In this document: in pieces, positions 44,747 to 53,737 of the stretch
How positions within the stretch are numbered: the first letter of the stretch is position 1
Layout: every line of letters begins with the position of its first letter
Position numbers and translations under genes: made by a program
Assembly: GCA_963669415.2 (NCBI GenBank)
Contig: CAXXPS010000003.1
Span: 310,001-374,000, forward strand
Length of the DNA: 64,000 nt
Source of the DNA: JAWKWH01 sp963669415
GTDB lineage: Bacteria > Pseudomonadota > Alphaproteobacteria > Rhizobiales > Rhizobiaceae
Direction of reading: 5' to 3'
Notes under the pieces: generated by a model
What the model saw: the letters and a program-made list of their open reading frames with translations, nothing else
What the model was told of the DNA's origin: nothing
Database searches by the model: none

Positions 44747-45826
44747 ATGGCCTTGCTCGACCAGGAAACTGCCTCTGCATTGCCCGCTGTCAGAAGCCGT
44801 CTCAGTGTTGATCCCCGTGTGGTCCCGCCGGCCTATTGGGCGGTCGGGTTCGTGTTACTTCTGATGCCGGCATTTGCCAGCGACTTTGTCCTGTTCTCGA
44901 TCTTCGGCTGGGCGTTCATTCTGGGAATGATAGCACTCTCGCTGATGTTCCTAGCGGGTTACGGTGGAATGGTCAGCCTCGTGCAAATGACCGTTGCCGG
45001 CGTCGCCGGCTACATGGTTGCGATACTCGGCACCAGCGGCATTGACGCAATTTCGCTTGGTTGGGCCTGGTGGCTGGTCTGTCCTATCGCGATCATCATT
45101 GCGATCGTTTTCGGCACGTTGTCGGGGGCGCTGGCGGTGCGAACCGAAGGTATCTACACCATCATGATCACACTGGCGATCGCCACCGCCTTTTTCTATT
45201 TCGCGCGTCAGAACTATGTTGTTTTTAACGGATTCAGTGGCTTCAACCAAATTCTCCCTCCGGAAGTGTTTGGGGTAAATTGGCGCGATCCGATGGCGTT
45301 TTACTACCTGTCTTTGGGCTTGGCTTTCCTGTCCTATCTGCTGGTACTGTATGTGGCGCGATCGCCGTTCGGTTTGGCATTGCAGGGTATTCGCGACAAC
45401 CCCAGGCGGATGCGAGCGCTTGGCTTCAATGTGACCGCACATCGCATTGCAGGGTATGCGTTTGCCTCATTTATTGCGGCAGTTGCGGGCGTGCTGTGGG
45501 TCTGGCAGACGAATTCCATCTCGCCTGGAACCATCGCAGTCGGGCCGGTTATCGACATATTGATCGTGGCCGTTGTCGGCGGGATCCGTCATCCCATCGG
45601 GCCGTTCATTGGCGCTATCATCTTTGTCGTGCTGCGTACCTTCGCTCTCGACATGCTTGTCGCTGTCGGTCTTCCAGGCGAGCGTTTCAGGTTGCTTATC
45701 GGTATCGGTTTTCTGATCATCGTGTTTTGGTCGCAGGATGGCGTTCTTGGATTGTGGGAACGGCTGAAAGCGCGGGCCACGCGCGATCCGCTGACCGGTG
45801 AGAACAAGGAGGCAAGTGATGGCTGA
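44747..45826 (+). CDS. branched-chain-type ABC transporter permease (LivM family)
   Basis: 359 residues and about nine to ten helices. LivM features include GYGGMVSLVQMTVAGVAGYM, VRTEGIYTIMITLAIATAFFY and NPRRMRALGFNVTAHRIAGY. It pairs with the LivH-type protein. Its stop overlaps the start of the LivG-type ATPase gene by 8 bases, indicating coupling. Confidence 0.87.
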   Translation: MALLDQETASALPAVRSRLSVDPRVVPPAYWAVGFVLLLMPAFASDFVLFSIFGWAFILGMIALSLMFLAGYGGMVSLVQMTVAGVAGYMVAILGTSGIDAISLGWAWWLVCPIAIIIAIVFGTLSGALAVRTEGIYTIMITLAIATAFFYFARQNYVVFNGFSGFNQILPPEVFGVNWRDPMAFYYLSLGLAFLSYLLVLYVARSPFGLALQGIRDNPRRMRALGFNVTAHRIAGYAFASFIAAVAGVLWVWQTNSISPGTIAVGPVIDILIVAVVGGIRHPIGPFIGAIIFVVLRTFALDMLVAVGLPGERFRLLIGIGFLIIVFWSQDGVLGLWERLKARATRDPLTGENKEASDG

Positions 45827-46604
45827 ATCCGTTGCCGAACGCCTCTCATCTGCCGGAACCGACAATGCATTGGAATTGCGCGGTGTGTCGCGCTATTTCG
45901 GGGCGCTCGCCGCAATGGTCGACGTGACAATGACCGTCCGCCCGGGCGAAAGGCGCGCCGTATTGGGCTCGAACGGCGCCGGCAAAACAACGCTGTTCAA
46001 TTGCATTACCGGCGACTTTCCTCCGACATCCGGAACCATCCGTTTGTTTGGAGAGGATGTCACCAAATTTCCTGCCCACGAACGCATTCGCCGGGGGCTT
46101 CGACGCACCTACCAGATTTCATTGCTGTTTACCGGCCTTACTGTCGTCGAGAATGTTTATCTCGCGTGCCGGGGTGTGTCGCGTGGCCGGTTCTCTTTGC
46201 TCAGGCCGCGTCGCGATGATGCCCTGATGCTATCCACCGAAGATCTGATCCGGGCAGTACATCTGACTGATGCGCGAGAAACCAAGGTGGAAGCGCTATC
46301 GTATGGCCAGCAGCGCCAACTTGAAATTGCACTTGCACTAGCCGGAGCTCCGCGTTTCATCCTGTTTGACGAACCGGCAGCGGGACTGTCTCCGACGGAG
46401 CGCAGAGAGCTGATCGATATCCTGACCGGGATGCCGAGACACATCGGTTACATCATAATCGAGCACGACATGGACGTTGCTCTTCGCGTCGCCGAAAGCG
46501 TGACGATGATGCACAATGGCCGCATCTTCAAGGAAGGCAGCCCACAGGAAATCGAAGAAGATCCGGAAGTCCAGGAACTCTACCTGGGAGGCGCCGATGA
46601 CTGA
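45819..46604 (+). CDS. branched-chain-type ABC transporter ATPase (LivG family)
   Basis: 261 residues: Walker A GSNGAGKTTLFN near residue 48, signature-like ALSYGQQRQLEIALAL, Walker B FILFDEPAAGLSPTE and switch histidine IIEHDMD. The signature reads SYGQQ, usual for LivG. The ATG at 45819 (overlapping the LivM stop) was preferred to an upstream ATG at 45798. It couples to the next, fused ATPase through an 8-base overlap. Confidence 0.87.
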   Translation: MAESVAERLSSAGTDNALELRGVSRYFGALAAMVDVTMTVRPGERRAVLGSNGAGKTTLFNCITGDFPPTSGTIRLFGEDVTKFPAHERIRRGLRRTYQISLLFTGLTVVENVYLACRGVSRGRFSLLRPRRDDALMLSTEDLIRAVHLTDARETKVEALSYGQQRQLEIALALAGAPRFILFDEPAAGLSPTERRELIDILTGMPRHIGYIIIEHDMDVALRVAESVTMMHNGRIFKEGSPQEIEEDPEVQELYLGGADD

Positions 46605-48798
46605 GCGCCGCAATCCATCAGCCGCCGCATTGGATATCCGTGGACTGAATGTTTTCTATGGCGCATCTCATGCTTTGCAGGGCGTCGATCTGAGACTGGA
46701 CAGCGGTGTGCTTTCGGTGGTCGGTCGCAATGGCATGGGCAAAACGACGCTGTGTAACGCGATACTTGGCCTTGTGCCAACTGCTTCGGGTTCGATCAGG
46801 GTCTATGGCGAAGATATCACGCGGCTTGAACCAGCTGAAATCGCCCGCCGCGGGATTGGATATGTTCCACAGGGAAGGCGGCTTTGGCGATCGCTGAGCG
46901 TGGATGAGCATCTGCGAATGGTGAATGCCGGACACGGAGGCAGCTGGTCGATTGATCGAATTTATTCGACGTTTCCGCGCTTGGCGGAGAGGCGGAACAA
47001 TGGTGGCGGTCAGTTGTCGGGTGGCGAACAGCAAATGCTGGCGATTGCCCGTGCGTTATTGCTCAATCCCCGGCTTTTGGTCATGGATGAACCGACGGAA
47101 GGCCTTGCTCCTGTGATCGTTACACAGGTTGAGGAGATCCTTCTGCGGCTTTCCGAAGAAAACGAGATGGATGTTCTGGTTATCGAGCAGAATATCGGTG
47201 TTGCCACTTCGGTGGCCGATCAGGTCGCAATCATGGTCAATGGCCGCATCAACCGGCTGATCGATTCCGGCCAGTTGGCAGCGGATCGTGACCTGCAGCA
47301 AAGCCTTCTTGGCGTTGGAAGGCATGCGCACGACGAAACACCGGAATCGCTCGGTGATGACACGGCGGATGGGACTGGCGAGCCTGCTCATTCGCGGCCG
47401 GGACTTGTTTATATTTCCAATCCGAAATTGCCCAATAGATGGAGCCAGCCCACTCCCGTCAGGCTGATAGAAAATTCAGCCAGGACAATAACCAGGATCG
47501 GAACCGCTGGCGAGCCGGAAGAAGCACATCCGGAACTCAGACCTCTGACAGCGCCTGGACAATCAGTCGTGCTTGTCGCCGGCACGCTCGACACCAAGGG
47601 AGAGGAGCTCCGCTACATCCGTGATGTCATCCAGGGCCAGGGATTACCGGCGAGGATCGTTGATCTGTCGACTTCCGGCAGACACTCGGGCGCCGAAATA
47701 CCCGCACATCAGGTAGCGGTGTTCCATCCAAGAGGTGCGAGCGGCGTATTTACCAGCGATCGCGGGGAATCGGTCGCCGGCATGACCGTTGCATTCGAAC
47801 GCTGGATCAGCAGGCAAAGTGGAATTGCCGGTATCATTGGCGCCGGCGGCTCCGGTGGAACCGCGATGATTGCGCCGGCCATGCGGGCGTTGCCGGTTGG
47901 GGTCCCGAAAGTGCTGATTTCGACCGTCGCTTCCGGGGATGTTGGCCGCTATGTCGGGCCATCCGACATCACAATGATGAACGCCGTCGCCGATGTTCAA
48001 GGTCTGAATTCGATCACACGGCAAATCCTGCAAAACGGCGCGCTTGCTTTGGCCGGCATGGTGGAGGGCCGCCAGGACACCGCGGAAACGTCGTCGCTTC
48101 CGGCTGTCGGATTGACGATGTTTGGGGTCACCACTCAATGCGTGCAGCAGATCACGGCCGCGTTGAAGGAATCCCACGACTGTCTTGTTTTCCATGCGAC
48201 TGGCACCGGTGGCCAGTCGATGGAAAAGCTGATCGACAGCGACATGATCCGGGCCGTCATTGACATTACGACCACGGAGATCTGCGACCTGATCGTGGGC
48301 GGAATATTTCCCGCCACCGAAGACCGGATGGGTGCGGTGATAAGAAGCGGCATTCCGTACATCGGGTCATGCGGCGCGCTTGACATGGTCAATTTTGCCG
48401 CGCCCGACACTGTCCCCGAACGTTTCCGAAATCGCAATCTCTATCACCACAACCCGCAAATAACCCTGATGCGGACTACGGTGGAAGAAAATGTCCTCAT
48501 CGGGCGATGGATTGCCGAACGGTTGAACCAAATGGAGGCGCCAGTACGCTTCTTCCTGCCGGAGGGAGGTGTTTCCGCTCTTGATGCGCCGGGCCAACCC
48601 TTTCACGACCCGGCAGCCGACAAGGCGTTGTTTGATACATTGCAGAGCCATGTCAGGCAGACCGCCAATCGGCAGCTGGTACGCGTACCGCATAACATCA
48701 ACGATCCGGAATTTGTGTCTGAAATCATTACAGCATTCCGTTTGCTGCACGGCGGCGATCGATCACGGCGCTCCAATGGCCGGGCGAGGGCACGATGA
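46597..48798 (+). CDS. fusion of LivF-type ABC ATPase and Tm-1-like (UPF0261) domain
   Basis: 733 residues. Residues about 10-240 are a LivF ATPase: Walker A GRNGMGKTTLCN, signature LSGGEQQMLAIARAL, Walker B LLVMDEPTEGLAP, switch IEQN. A linker of about 80 residues follows. From about 325 the UPF0261/Tm-1 N-domain begins: VVLVAGTLDTKGEELRYIRD, GIIGAGGSGGTAMIAPAMRA, LPVGVPKVLISTVASGD, LVFHATGTGGQSMEKLI and DITTTEICDLIVGG. Plant Tm-1 pairs such a domain with a barrel; here the barrel is the next gene. The fusion suggests that transport and the Tm-1 activity are mechanically linked. No frameshift is seen between the parts. Confidence 0.88.
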   Translation: MTERRNPSAAALDIRGLNVFYGASHALQGVDLRLDSGVLSVVGRNGMGKTTLCNAILGLVPTASGSIRVYGEDITRLEPAEIARRGIGYVPQGRRLWRSLSVDEHLRMVNAGHGGSWSIDRIYSTFPRLAERRNNGGGQLSGGEQQMLAIARALLLNPRLLVMDEPTEGLAPVIVTQVEEILLRLSEENEMDVLVIEQNIGVATSVADQVAIMVNGRINRLIDSGQLAADRDLQQSLLGVGRHAHDETPESLGDDTADGTGEPAHSRPGLVYISNPKLPNRWSQPTPVRLIENSARTITRIGTAGEPEEAHPELRPLTAPGQSVVLVAGTLDTKGEELRYIRDVIQGQGLPARIVDLSTSGRHSGAEIPAHQVAVFHPRGASGVFTSDRGESVAGMTVAFERWISRQSGIAGIIGAGGSGGTAMIAPAMRALPVGVPKVLISTVASGDVGRYVGPSDITMMNAVADVQGLNSITRQILQNGALALAGMVEGRQDTAETSSLPAVGLTMFGVTTQCVQQITAALKESHDCLVFHATGTGGQSMEKLIDSDMIRAVIDITTTEICDLIVGGIFPATEDRMGAVIRSGIPYIGSCGALDMVNFAAPDTVPERFRNRNLYHHNPQITLMRTTVEENVLIGRWIAERLNQMEAPVRFFLPEGGVSALDAPGQPFHDPAADKALFDTLQSHVRQTANRQLVRVPHNINDPEFVSEIITAFRLLHGGDRSRRSNGRARAR

Positions 48799-49625
48799 GA
48801 TTCGAACGCCAGAAGATATTGCAGGGTTTCCGCGAGATGATCGACCGCGGCGAGCCGATAATCGGCGGCGGAGCCGGGACCGGTCTTTCTGCAAAATGTG
48901 AGGAAGCCGGCGGTATCGACCTGATCGTCATCTACAACTCCGGCCGCTACCGGATGGCGGGGCGGGGTTCGCTGGCCGGGTTGATGCCCTATGGCGATGC
49001 CAACCAGATTGTCATGGAGATGGCGTCCGAGGTTCTTCCGGTTGTCAAATCAACGCCGGTTCTGGCAGGTGTAAACGGGACAGACCCGTTCCGGGACATG
49101 GATGTGTTTCTCGATGAGGTGAAGCGCGTCGGATTTGCCGGCGTGCAGAATTTCCCCACTGTCGGGCTTATCGACGGCAACTTCAGGGCTAATCTCGAAG
49201 AGACGGGCATGTCTTACGCGCTCGAAGTTGACATGATTGCCAAGGCGCGAGCCAAGGACATGCTGACGACGCCCTATGTGTTCAATGAAGCGGACGCCAC
49301 CGCGATGGCGAATGCTGGTGCCGACATCATAGTCTGCCATCTCGGGCTCACAACGGGCGGATCAATCGGTGCCGAGACGGCGTTGAAACTTGAAGATTGC
49401 CCGGCATTGGTTGACGCATGGGCGAGGGCTGCACTTGAGGTCAACAGTGAAGCAATCATTCTGGTTCATGGCGGTCCGGTAGCCATGCCGGATGATGCTG
49501 ATTTCGTACTGAAGAATACCAAACACTGTCATGGGTTTTACGGCGCCTCCTCAATGGAGCGGCTGCCGACAGAGATAGCTCTTACCGAACAGACCGCCGC
49601 GTTCAAGAAGATCGGGGGACGATGA
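48795..49625 (+). CDS. PEP-hydrolase-family TIM-barrel protein (Tm-1 C-domain type)
   Basis: 276 residues: IIGGGAGTGLSAKCEEAGGIDLIVIYNSGRYRM, VLAGVNGTDPF, VGFAGVQNFPTVGLIDG, LVHGGPVAMPDDADFVL and GFYGASSMERLP. This matches the PEP hydrolase/isocitrate-lyase-like family that follows UPF0261 in bacteria and forms the C-terminus of plant Tm-1. Activity on a 2-keto acid or acyl C-C/P-C bond is expected but not defined. Its start overlaps the stop of the ATPase-Tm-1 fusion. Confidence 0.84.
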   Translation: MRFERQKILQGFREMIDRGEPIIGGGAGTGLSAKCEEAGGIDLIVIYNSGRYRMAGRGSLAGLMPYGDANQIVMEMASEVLPVVKSTPVLAGVNGTDPFRDMDVFLDEVKRVGFAGVQNFPTVGLIDGNFRANLEETGMSYALEVDMIAKARAKDMLTTPYVFNEADATAMANAGADIIVCHLGLTTGGSIGAETALKLEDCPALVDAWARAALEVNSEAIILVHGGPVAMPDDADFVLKNTKHCHGFYGASSMERLPTEIALTEQTAAFKKIGGR

Positions 49626-49673
49626 GATGAAACTGCAACACCGAATAGAAGCATATGTGTGGGAGGAACAATC

Positions 49674-52600
49674 ATGACCGGGCAACTCATAGGCCAGCTC
49701 ATCTTGTGGCTGATCCTCGCGGTCATTGTCATTGCGATTATCTACTGGGTGATGAACCGGCTTTATCGCCGTTCAACCAAAGAAATTGCCTTTGTGCGAA
49801 CCGGATTCCTTGGCGAGAAAGTTGTCATTGATGGCGGTGCATTTGTCTGGCCGATTATCCACGACATTACGCCCGTGAACATGAACTCCCTGCCATTGGA
49901 GGTGGTCCGTAGCCGGGACGACGCGTTGATTACCAAGGATCGGATGCGCGTCGATGTCGAGGCAGAATTTTACGTTCGGGTAAGGCCAGCGAAGGACGCA
50001 GTGTCGGTTGCAGCATCAACATTGGGCCGGCGGACGCTTGAACCGGAAAATATTCACGGGCTTCTGGCTGGCAAATTTGAATCTGCCCTTCGCGCCATAG
50101 CGGCGGAAATGAGCATGGCCGAGATGCATGAGCAGCGGCATGTCTATGTTTCGCGCGTCAAGGAATACGCCCAGGAAGATCTTTCCCGGAACGGACTGGA
50201 ACTTGAATCACTGGCGATCATGGACATCGACCAGACAGCGCTTGAATATTTCAATCCGTCCAATCGGTTCGATGCCGAAGGTCTGACATCGCTTATCCAG
50301 GACATCGAAGAGCGGCGCAAACTTCGCAACGACATCGAGCAGGATTCGATGATCCGCATCCGCTCGCGCAATCTGGAAGCTGAGAAGCAGGCCCTCTCGA
50401 TAGAGCAGGAAAGCGAAGAAGCCCGGCTGATCCAGGAGCGCGAAATCGAGTTCCGTCGCGCCCAGCAGAGGGCGGAATTGGCCAAAGAGCGGGCTGAACG
50501 CGATACCGAAGCCGAACAGGCACAGATTACGGCAAATGAGGCGATAGAGCGCGCGCGCATCGTCAACGAACAGGCGATTTCATCGACAAGAATTGAATCG
50601 GAGCGCGATATCCGGCAACGCGAGATTGAACGCCAGAAAGCAATTGAAGCCGCTGAAATCCTGTCGCGTGAAGAAACCGAAAAGGCACGGATATCGCAGG
50701 AACGCGCCATCGCCGAAGCGCGAATTACCAATGAGCAGGATACGCAGTCACGCGATATTGCCCGGCGCCGGGCGATTGAAGAAGAAGAGATCGCGGCCGC
50801 AAAAGCAACCGAACAGGCCAAGATCGACCAGGAACAGGCTGTCAAGGAAGCCCGTATCGCAAGTGAGGAAGAAACCCGTCGGCGGGAAATTGAACGAACC
50901 CGTGCGGTCGAGGAAGCTGACATTGCAGCGCGCGAAGCGACGGAGAAACTGCGCATAGCCGAAGCGGCGACAGTCTCTGAAGAACGCATCAGTTCCGACA
51001 GGAAAATCCGCGAACTTGAAATTACCCGGCAGGAGGCAATCGAGGCAGCCGAGATTGCCGCATCAGAGGCGACCGAAGCTGCGCGAATTGCGCGTGAAAA
51101 GAAGATCGCGGCCGAACGCATTGCTTACGAACAGGACCTGCGCGAACGCGAAATCGCTCGCAACCGCGCGGTGGAGCAAGCCGAAATCGCAACTCGCGAA
51201 CAGGTCGAAGCAGCGCGCATTGAGCAGGAAGCACGCGTTGACAATCAGCGGATTGAGGAGCGTGAGAAAGTTGTCATGCGCGAAACCCAGTCCGCAGAAG
51301 CGACGGAGACTGCGAGAATTGCCCAGCAGAAGAAGGTCGATCAGGAGCGCATCCTTGCCGAGACCGAAACACGTTCCCGGGAGATCGAGCGCAACGAAGC
51401 AATCGAAAGCGCGGAAATCTCCTCGCGGCGTCTTGTTGAGCAAATGCGCATCGAGAAAGAGAAGCAGACCTCGCGTGACAAGATCGTTCGCGATGAGGAG
51501 GTTCGAAATCTCGAAATCGAGCGGAACAAGGCCTTGGACGACGCACAGATCGCTGCTGACAAAGCGATCGAAGCCGCTCGTATCGCCCAGCGCAAAACGC
51601 TCGATGCCGAGCGAATAGCGGCTGAGCAAAGCACCCGCGAGCGTGAAATCGAGCGCGATGAGACGGTTGAATCGACTGATCTTGAACGCCGTGATGCCAC
51701 GGAACGCAAACGGATCGAAATTGAACTGGGACTGGAAAAAGAGAGGATCGCATCTCAGCAGGAGCGCGAAAAGGTCGATATCGATCGCAAGCGTGCTGTC
51801 GAAATCGCCGACCAACAGCGGCTCATCGAAATTGCACCCAAGCAGGCAGAACGGGCGGAAGCGGACGCTGTGCGACGCCGGGCAGAAATCCTGGCTGAAC
51901 GCGACATCGCCAGATCCGACGTTGAGCGCGAACAAACGCTCGATGCAGCCAAGCTTGAGAGAAAGCGTTCGATTGAGCAGCTCGAAATAGCCCGTGTTCA
52001 AGCGCTGCGTGAAGCAGAGATCGCCTCCAAAGAGGATATCGAGCGGGCTCGCATTGCTTCCGAGCGTGGCCTGGATGAAGCGCGCATCGGCCATGAAACC
52101 GAGCGCCGCAGGCTCGAGGTTCAGCGTGAGCGTGATGTTGAGACAGCACAGATGGAAAAGGCTATCGCGCTCTACCAGAAATCTCTGGATGAATCGGCCG
52201 CCAGGATCGAAGCGGAAGCCGCAAACGCCCGTGCCGCAGAAGCCGAAGAACGCGTGAAAACAGCGCGTGAAACGGAGGAAGCAAACCGCCGGCGTTCGGT
52301 CGATCTCACCATGGCGGAAAAGCAGGCCGAGGAGACCCGAATTGCGGCAGAGGCCGACCGCATACGCAGGGCAGTCGAGGCGGAAGCGCAGAAGCTAATC
52401 AACGAAGCGGAAAATGTTCTGACAGACGGTGCGCGCAGTTCGCTCTTCAAGCGCAAGTTGCTCGAATATGTCGAGGGAATCGTTGCCGCCTCAGTCAAGC
52501 CGTTGGAGAAAATCAACGATATCAAGATCATGCAACTCGACGGCGTGACCGGTGGCGGAGGTTCCGGCAACGCGCGTACGCCAACGGACGAAGTCATCAA

Positions 52601-52829
52601 TTCGGCGCTCCGCTACCGGGTTCAGGCTCCAATGATTGACAACCTACTGGCGGACATGGGTATCGACGGAGGTGATTTGTCCAAGATGGGTGGGTTGATG
52701 CGTGAGGCATCAGACATGCAGCGGGTCGCAAAATCCGTCGAGGACTCGGGTGATGATCAAGGCTCCGGTGATCCACCCACCGGCGGTGGCGATGGATCGT
52801 CCGGATCCGATGACAAAAAGGACAGTTAG
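49674..52829 (+). CDS. giant SPFH/flotillin-like membrane protein with hendecad-repeat coiled coil
   Basis: 1051 residues. The order is: one membrane helix (7-29), an SPFH/band 7-like domain (36-205, with TKEIAFVRTGFLGEKVVID and DVEAEFYVRVRP), a very long charged helix (210-930) rich in Glu, Arg, Ala and Ile, and a C-terminal region (VKPLEKINDIKIMQLDGVTG, as in flotillins) ending in a Gly/Asp/Ser tail. Within the helix, marker motifs of type REIER recur at residues 272, 316, 360, 404, 448, 492, 536, 569, 613, 657 and 701. Usual flotillins have 430-560 residues. It likely oligomerises into a membrane scaffold. The ATG at 49674 follows GGGAGGA. It precedes the molybdenum hydroxylase genes by 3 bases. 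Confidence 0.82.
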   Translation: MTGQLIGQLILWLILAVIVIAIIYWVMNRLYRRSTKEIAFVRTGFLGEKVVIDGGAFVWPIIHDITPVNMNSLPLEVVRSRDDALITKDRMRVDVEAEFYVRVRPAKDAVSVAASTLGRRTLEPENIHGLLAGKFESALRAIAAEMSMAEMHEQRHVYVSRVKEYAQEDLSRNGLELESLAIMDIDQTALEYFNPSNRFDAEGLTSLIQDIEERRKLRNDIEQDSMIRIRSRNLEAEKQALSIEQESEEARLIQEREIEFRRAQQRAELAKERAERDTEAEQAQITANEAIERARIVNEQAISSTRIESERDIRQREIERQKAIEAAEILSREETEKARISQERAIAEARITNEQDTQSRDIARRRAIEEEEIAAAKATEQAKIDQEQAVKEARIASEEETRRREIERTRAVEEADIAAREATEKLRIAEAATVSEERISSDRKIRELEITRQEAIEAAEIAASEATEAARIAREKKIAAERIAYEQDLREREIARNRAVEQAEIATREQVEAARIEQEARVDNQRIEEREKVVMRETQSAEATETARIAQQKKVDQERILAETETRSREIERNEAIESAEISSRRLVEQMRIEKEKQTSRDKIVRDEEVRNLEIERNKALDDAQIAADKAIEAARIAQRKTLDAERIAAEQSTREREIERDETVESTDLERRDATERKRIEIELGLEKERIASQQEREKVDIDRKRAVEIADQQRLIEIAPKQAERAEADAVRRRAEILAERDIARSDVEREQTLDAAKLERKRSIEQLEIARVQALREAEIASKEDIERARIASERGLDEARIGHETERRRLEVQRERDVETAQMEKAIALYQKSLDESAARIEAEAANARAAEAEERVKTARETEEANRRRSVDLTMAEKQAEETRIAAEADRIRRAVEAEAQKLINEAENVLTDGARSSLFKRKLLEYVEGIVAASVKPLEKINDIKIMQLDGVTGGGGSGNARTPTDEVINSALRYRVQAPMIDNLLADMGIDGGDLSKMGGLMREASDMQRVAKSVEDSGDDQGSGDPPTGGGDGSSGSDDKKDS
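50487..51905 (+). repeat. 44-residue (132-base) tandem repeat in the SPFH protein, ten diverged units plus one short
   Basis: The repeat starts at residue 272 and recurs with a 44-residue period (REIER / AIE.AEI / TE.ARI / ERI spacing kept). Nine of ten intervals are exactly 44 and one (536 to 569) is 33, i.e. one 11-residue step missing. As 44 is four times 11, the helix should favour hendecad packing, giving nearly straight coiled coils. DNA copies have diverged, so the repeat is old or under selection at protein level. Confidence 0.8.
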
Positions 52830-52832
52830 GAA

Positions 52833-53273
52833 ATGGCGCGTGTTTACACATCGAGCGTAATCGATGCGCCATCGGCCGAGGTTTGGTCGCGGGTGCGCGA
52901 TTTCAACGCGCTTCCGCGATGGCATCCAGCCATCCGGGAGAGCCGTATTGAAGACGGGGAACCGTCCGATAAAGTCGGCTGCATCCGCGATTTTCGTCTC
53001 CAAAACGGTGACAGGATCCGCGAGCAGCTGCTGGGCCTGTCGGACTACGACCTGTTCTGCACCTATTCCATTCTCGAAAGCCCGATGGCGCTGACCGACT
53101 ATATCGCAACCCTTCGGTTGACGCCGATTACCGATGGTGACCGGACATTCGCCGAATGGTCCGCGGAGTTTGAATGCGGCACAGACGTTGAAGAAGAGCT
53201 TGTCTCCAACATCGGATCGAATGTTTTTCAAGGCGGATTTGACGCGCTGAAACGGCATTTCTCGGGGCGTTAA
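52833..53273 (+). CDS. SRPBCC-family protein (CoxG-like), first copy
   Basis: 146 residues of START-like SRPBCC fold: VYTSSVIDAPSAEVWSRVRDF, LPRWHPAIRESRIED, IREQLLGLSDYDLFCTYSILE and the final helix. CoxG proteins help assemble or recruit CO-dehydrogenase-type enzymes and often have a membrane anchor; this copy lacks a hydrophobic C-terminal tail. It starts 3 bases after the SPFH gene and 8 bases before a second copy. Confidence 0.78.
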   Translation: MARVYTSSVIDAPSAEVWSRVRDFNALPRWHPAIRESRIEDGEPSDKVGCIRDFRLQNGDRIREQLLGLSDYDLFCTYSILESPMALTDYIATLRLTPITDGDRTFAEWSAEFECGTDVEEELVSNIGSNVFQGGFDALKRHFSGR

Positions 53274-53281
53274 ACGGAACC

Positions 53282-53737
53282 ATGGTGAAAGTCGTCAAAA
53301 GCACGATCCTCGACGCACCGATTGAAGCGGTGTGGGAACTGCTGCGCGACTTCAACGGTCACGATGAATGGCACCCAGCTGTCGCAGACAGCCAAATCGA
53401 ACGCGGCCAGACCTCCGATCGCATCGGCTGCGTGCGCAAATTCCATCTGGAAGACGGGTCGGAGTTGCGTGAACAATTGCTGACGCTGTCGGACACGGAT
53501 CTGACCTTCTCCTACTGCCTCCTCGATACGCCGGTTCCGCTCTTCAACTATGTCGCGCATGTTCGCCTTTTGCCGGTCACCGACGGTGACCGAACTTTCT
53601 GGCACTGGGAATGCCGGTTTGACACGCCGGCCGGTCGAGAGAGCGAACTTGAGACGATGGTTGGCGAGCAGATTTACGAAGCCGGTTTCGAGGCTATCCG
53701 GTCCAGACTGCAGGCACCTACACAAGGAGCGGGATGA
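53282..53737 (+). CDS. SRPBCC-family protein (CoxG-like), second copy
   Basis: 151 residues that align end to end with the previous gene: VVKSTILDAPIEAVWELLRDF, DEWHPAVADSQIERG, LREQLLTLSDTDLTFSYCLLD. The pattern suggests a tandem duplication with divergence. Two SRPBCC subunits may pair. The stop overlaps the FAD-subunit start. Confidence 0.78.
   Translation: MVKVVKSTILDAPIEAVWELLRDFNGHDEWHPAVADSQIERGQTSDRIGCVRKFHLEDGSELREQLLTLSDTDLTFSYCLLDTPVPLFNYVAHVRLLPVTDGDRTFWHWECRFDTPAGRESELETMVGEQIYEAGFEAIRSRLQAPTQGAG

Noticed and set aside
50144..52094. Two long minus-strand frames (325 and 343 codons) opposite the SPFH gene
   Set aside because: They are the antisense of a periodic Glu/Arg/Ala helix; their Ser/Arg/Phe-rich sequences reflect the repeat, not a protein family.
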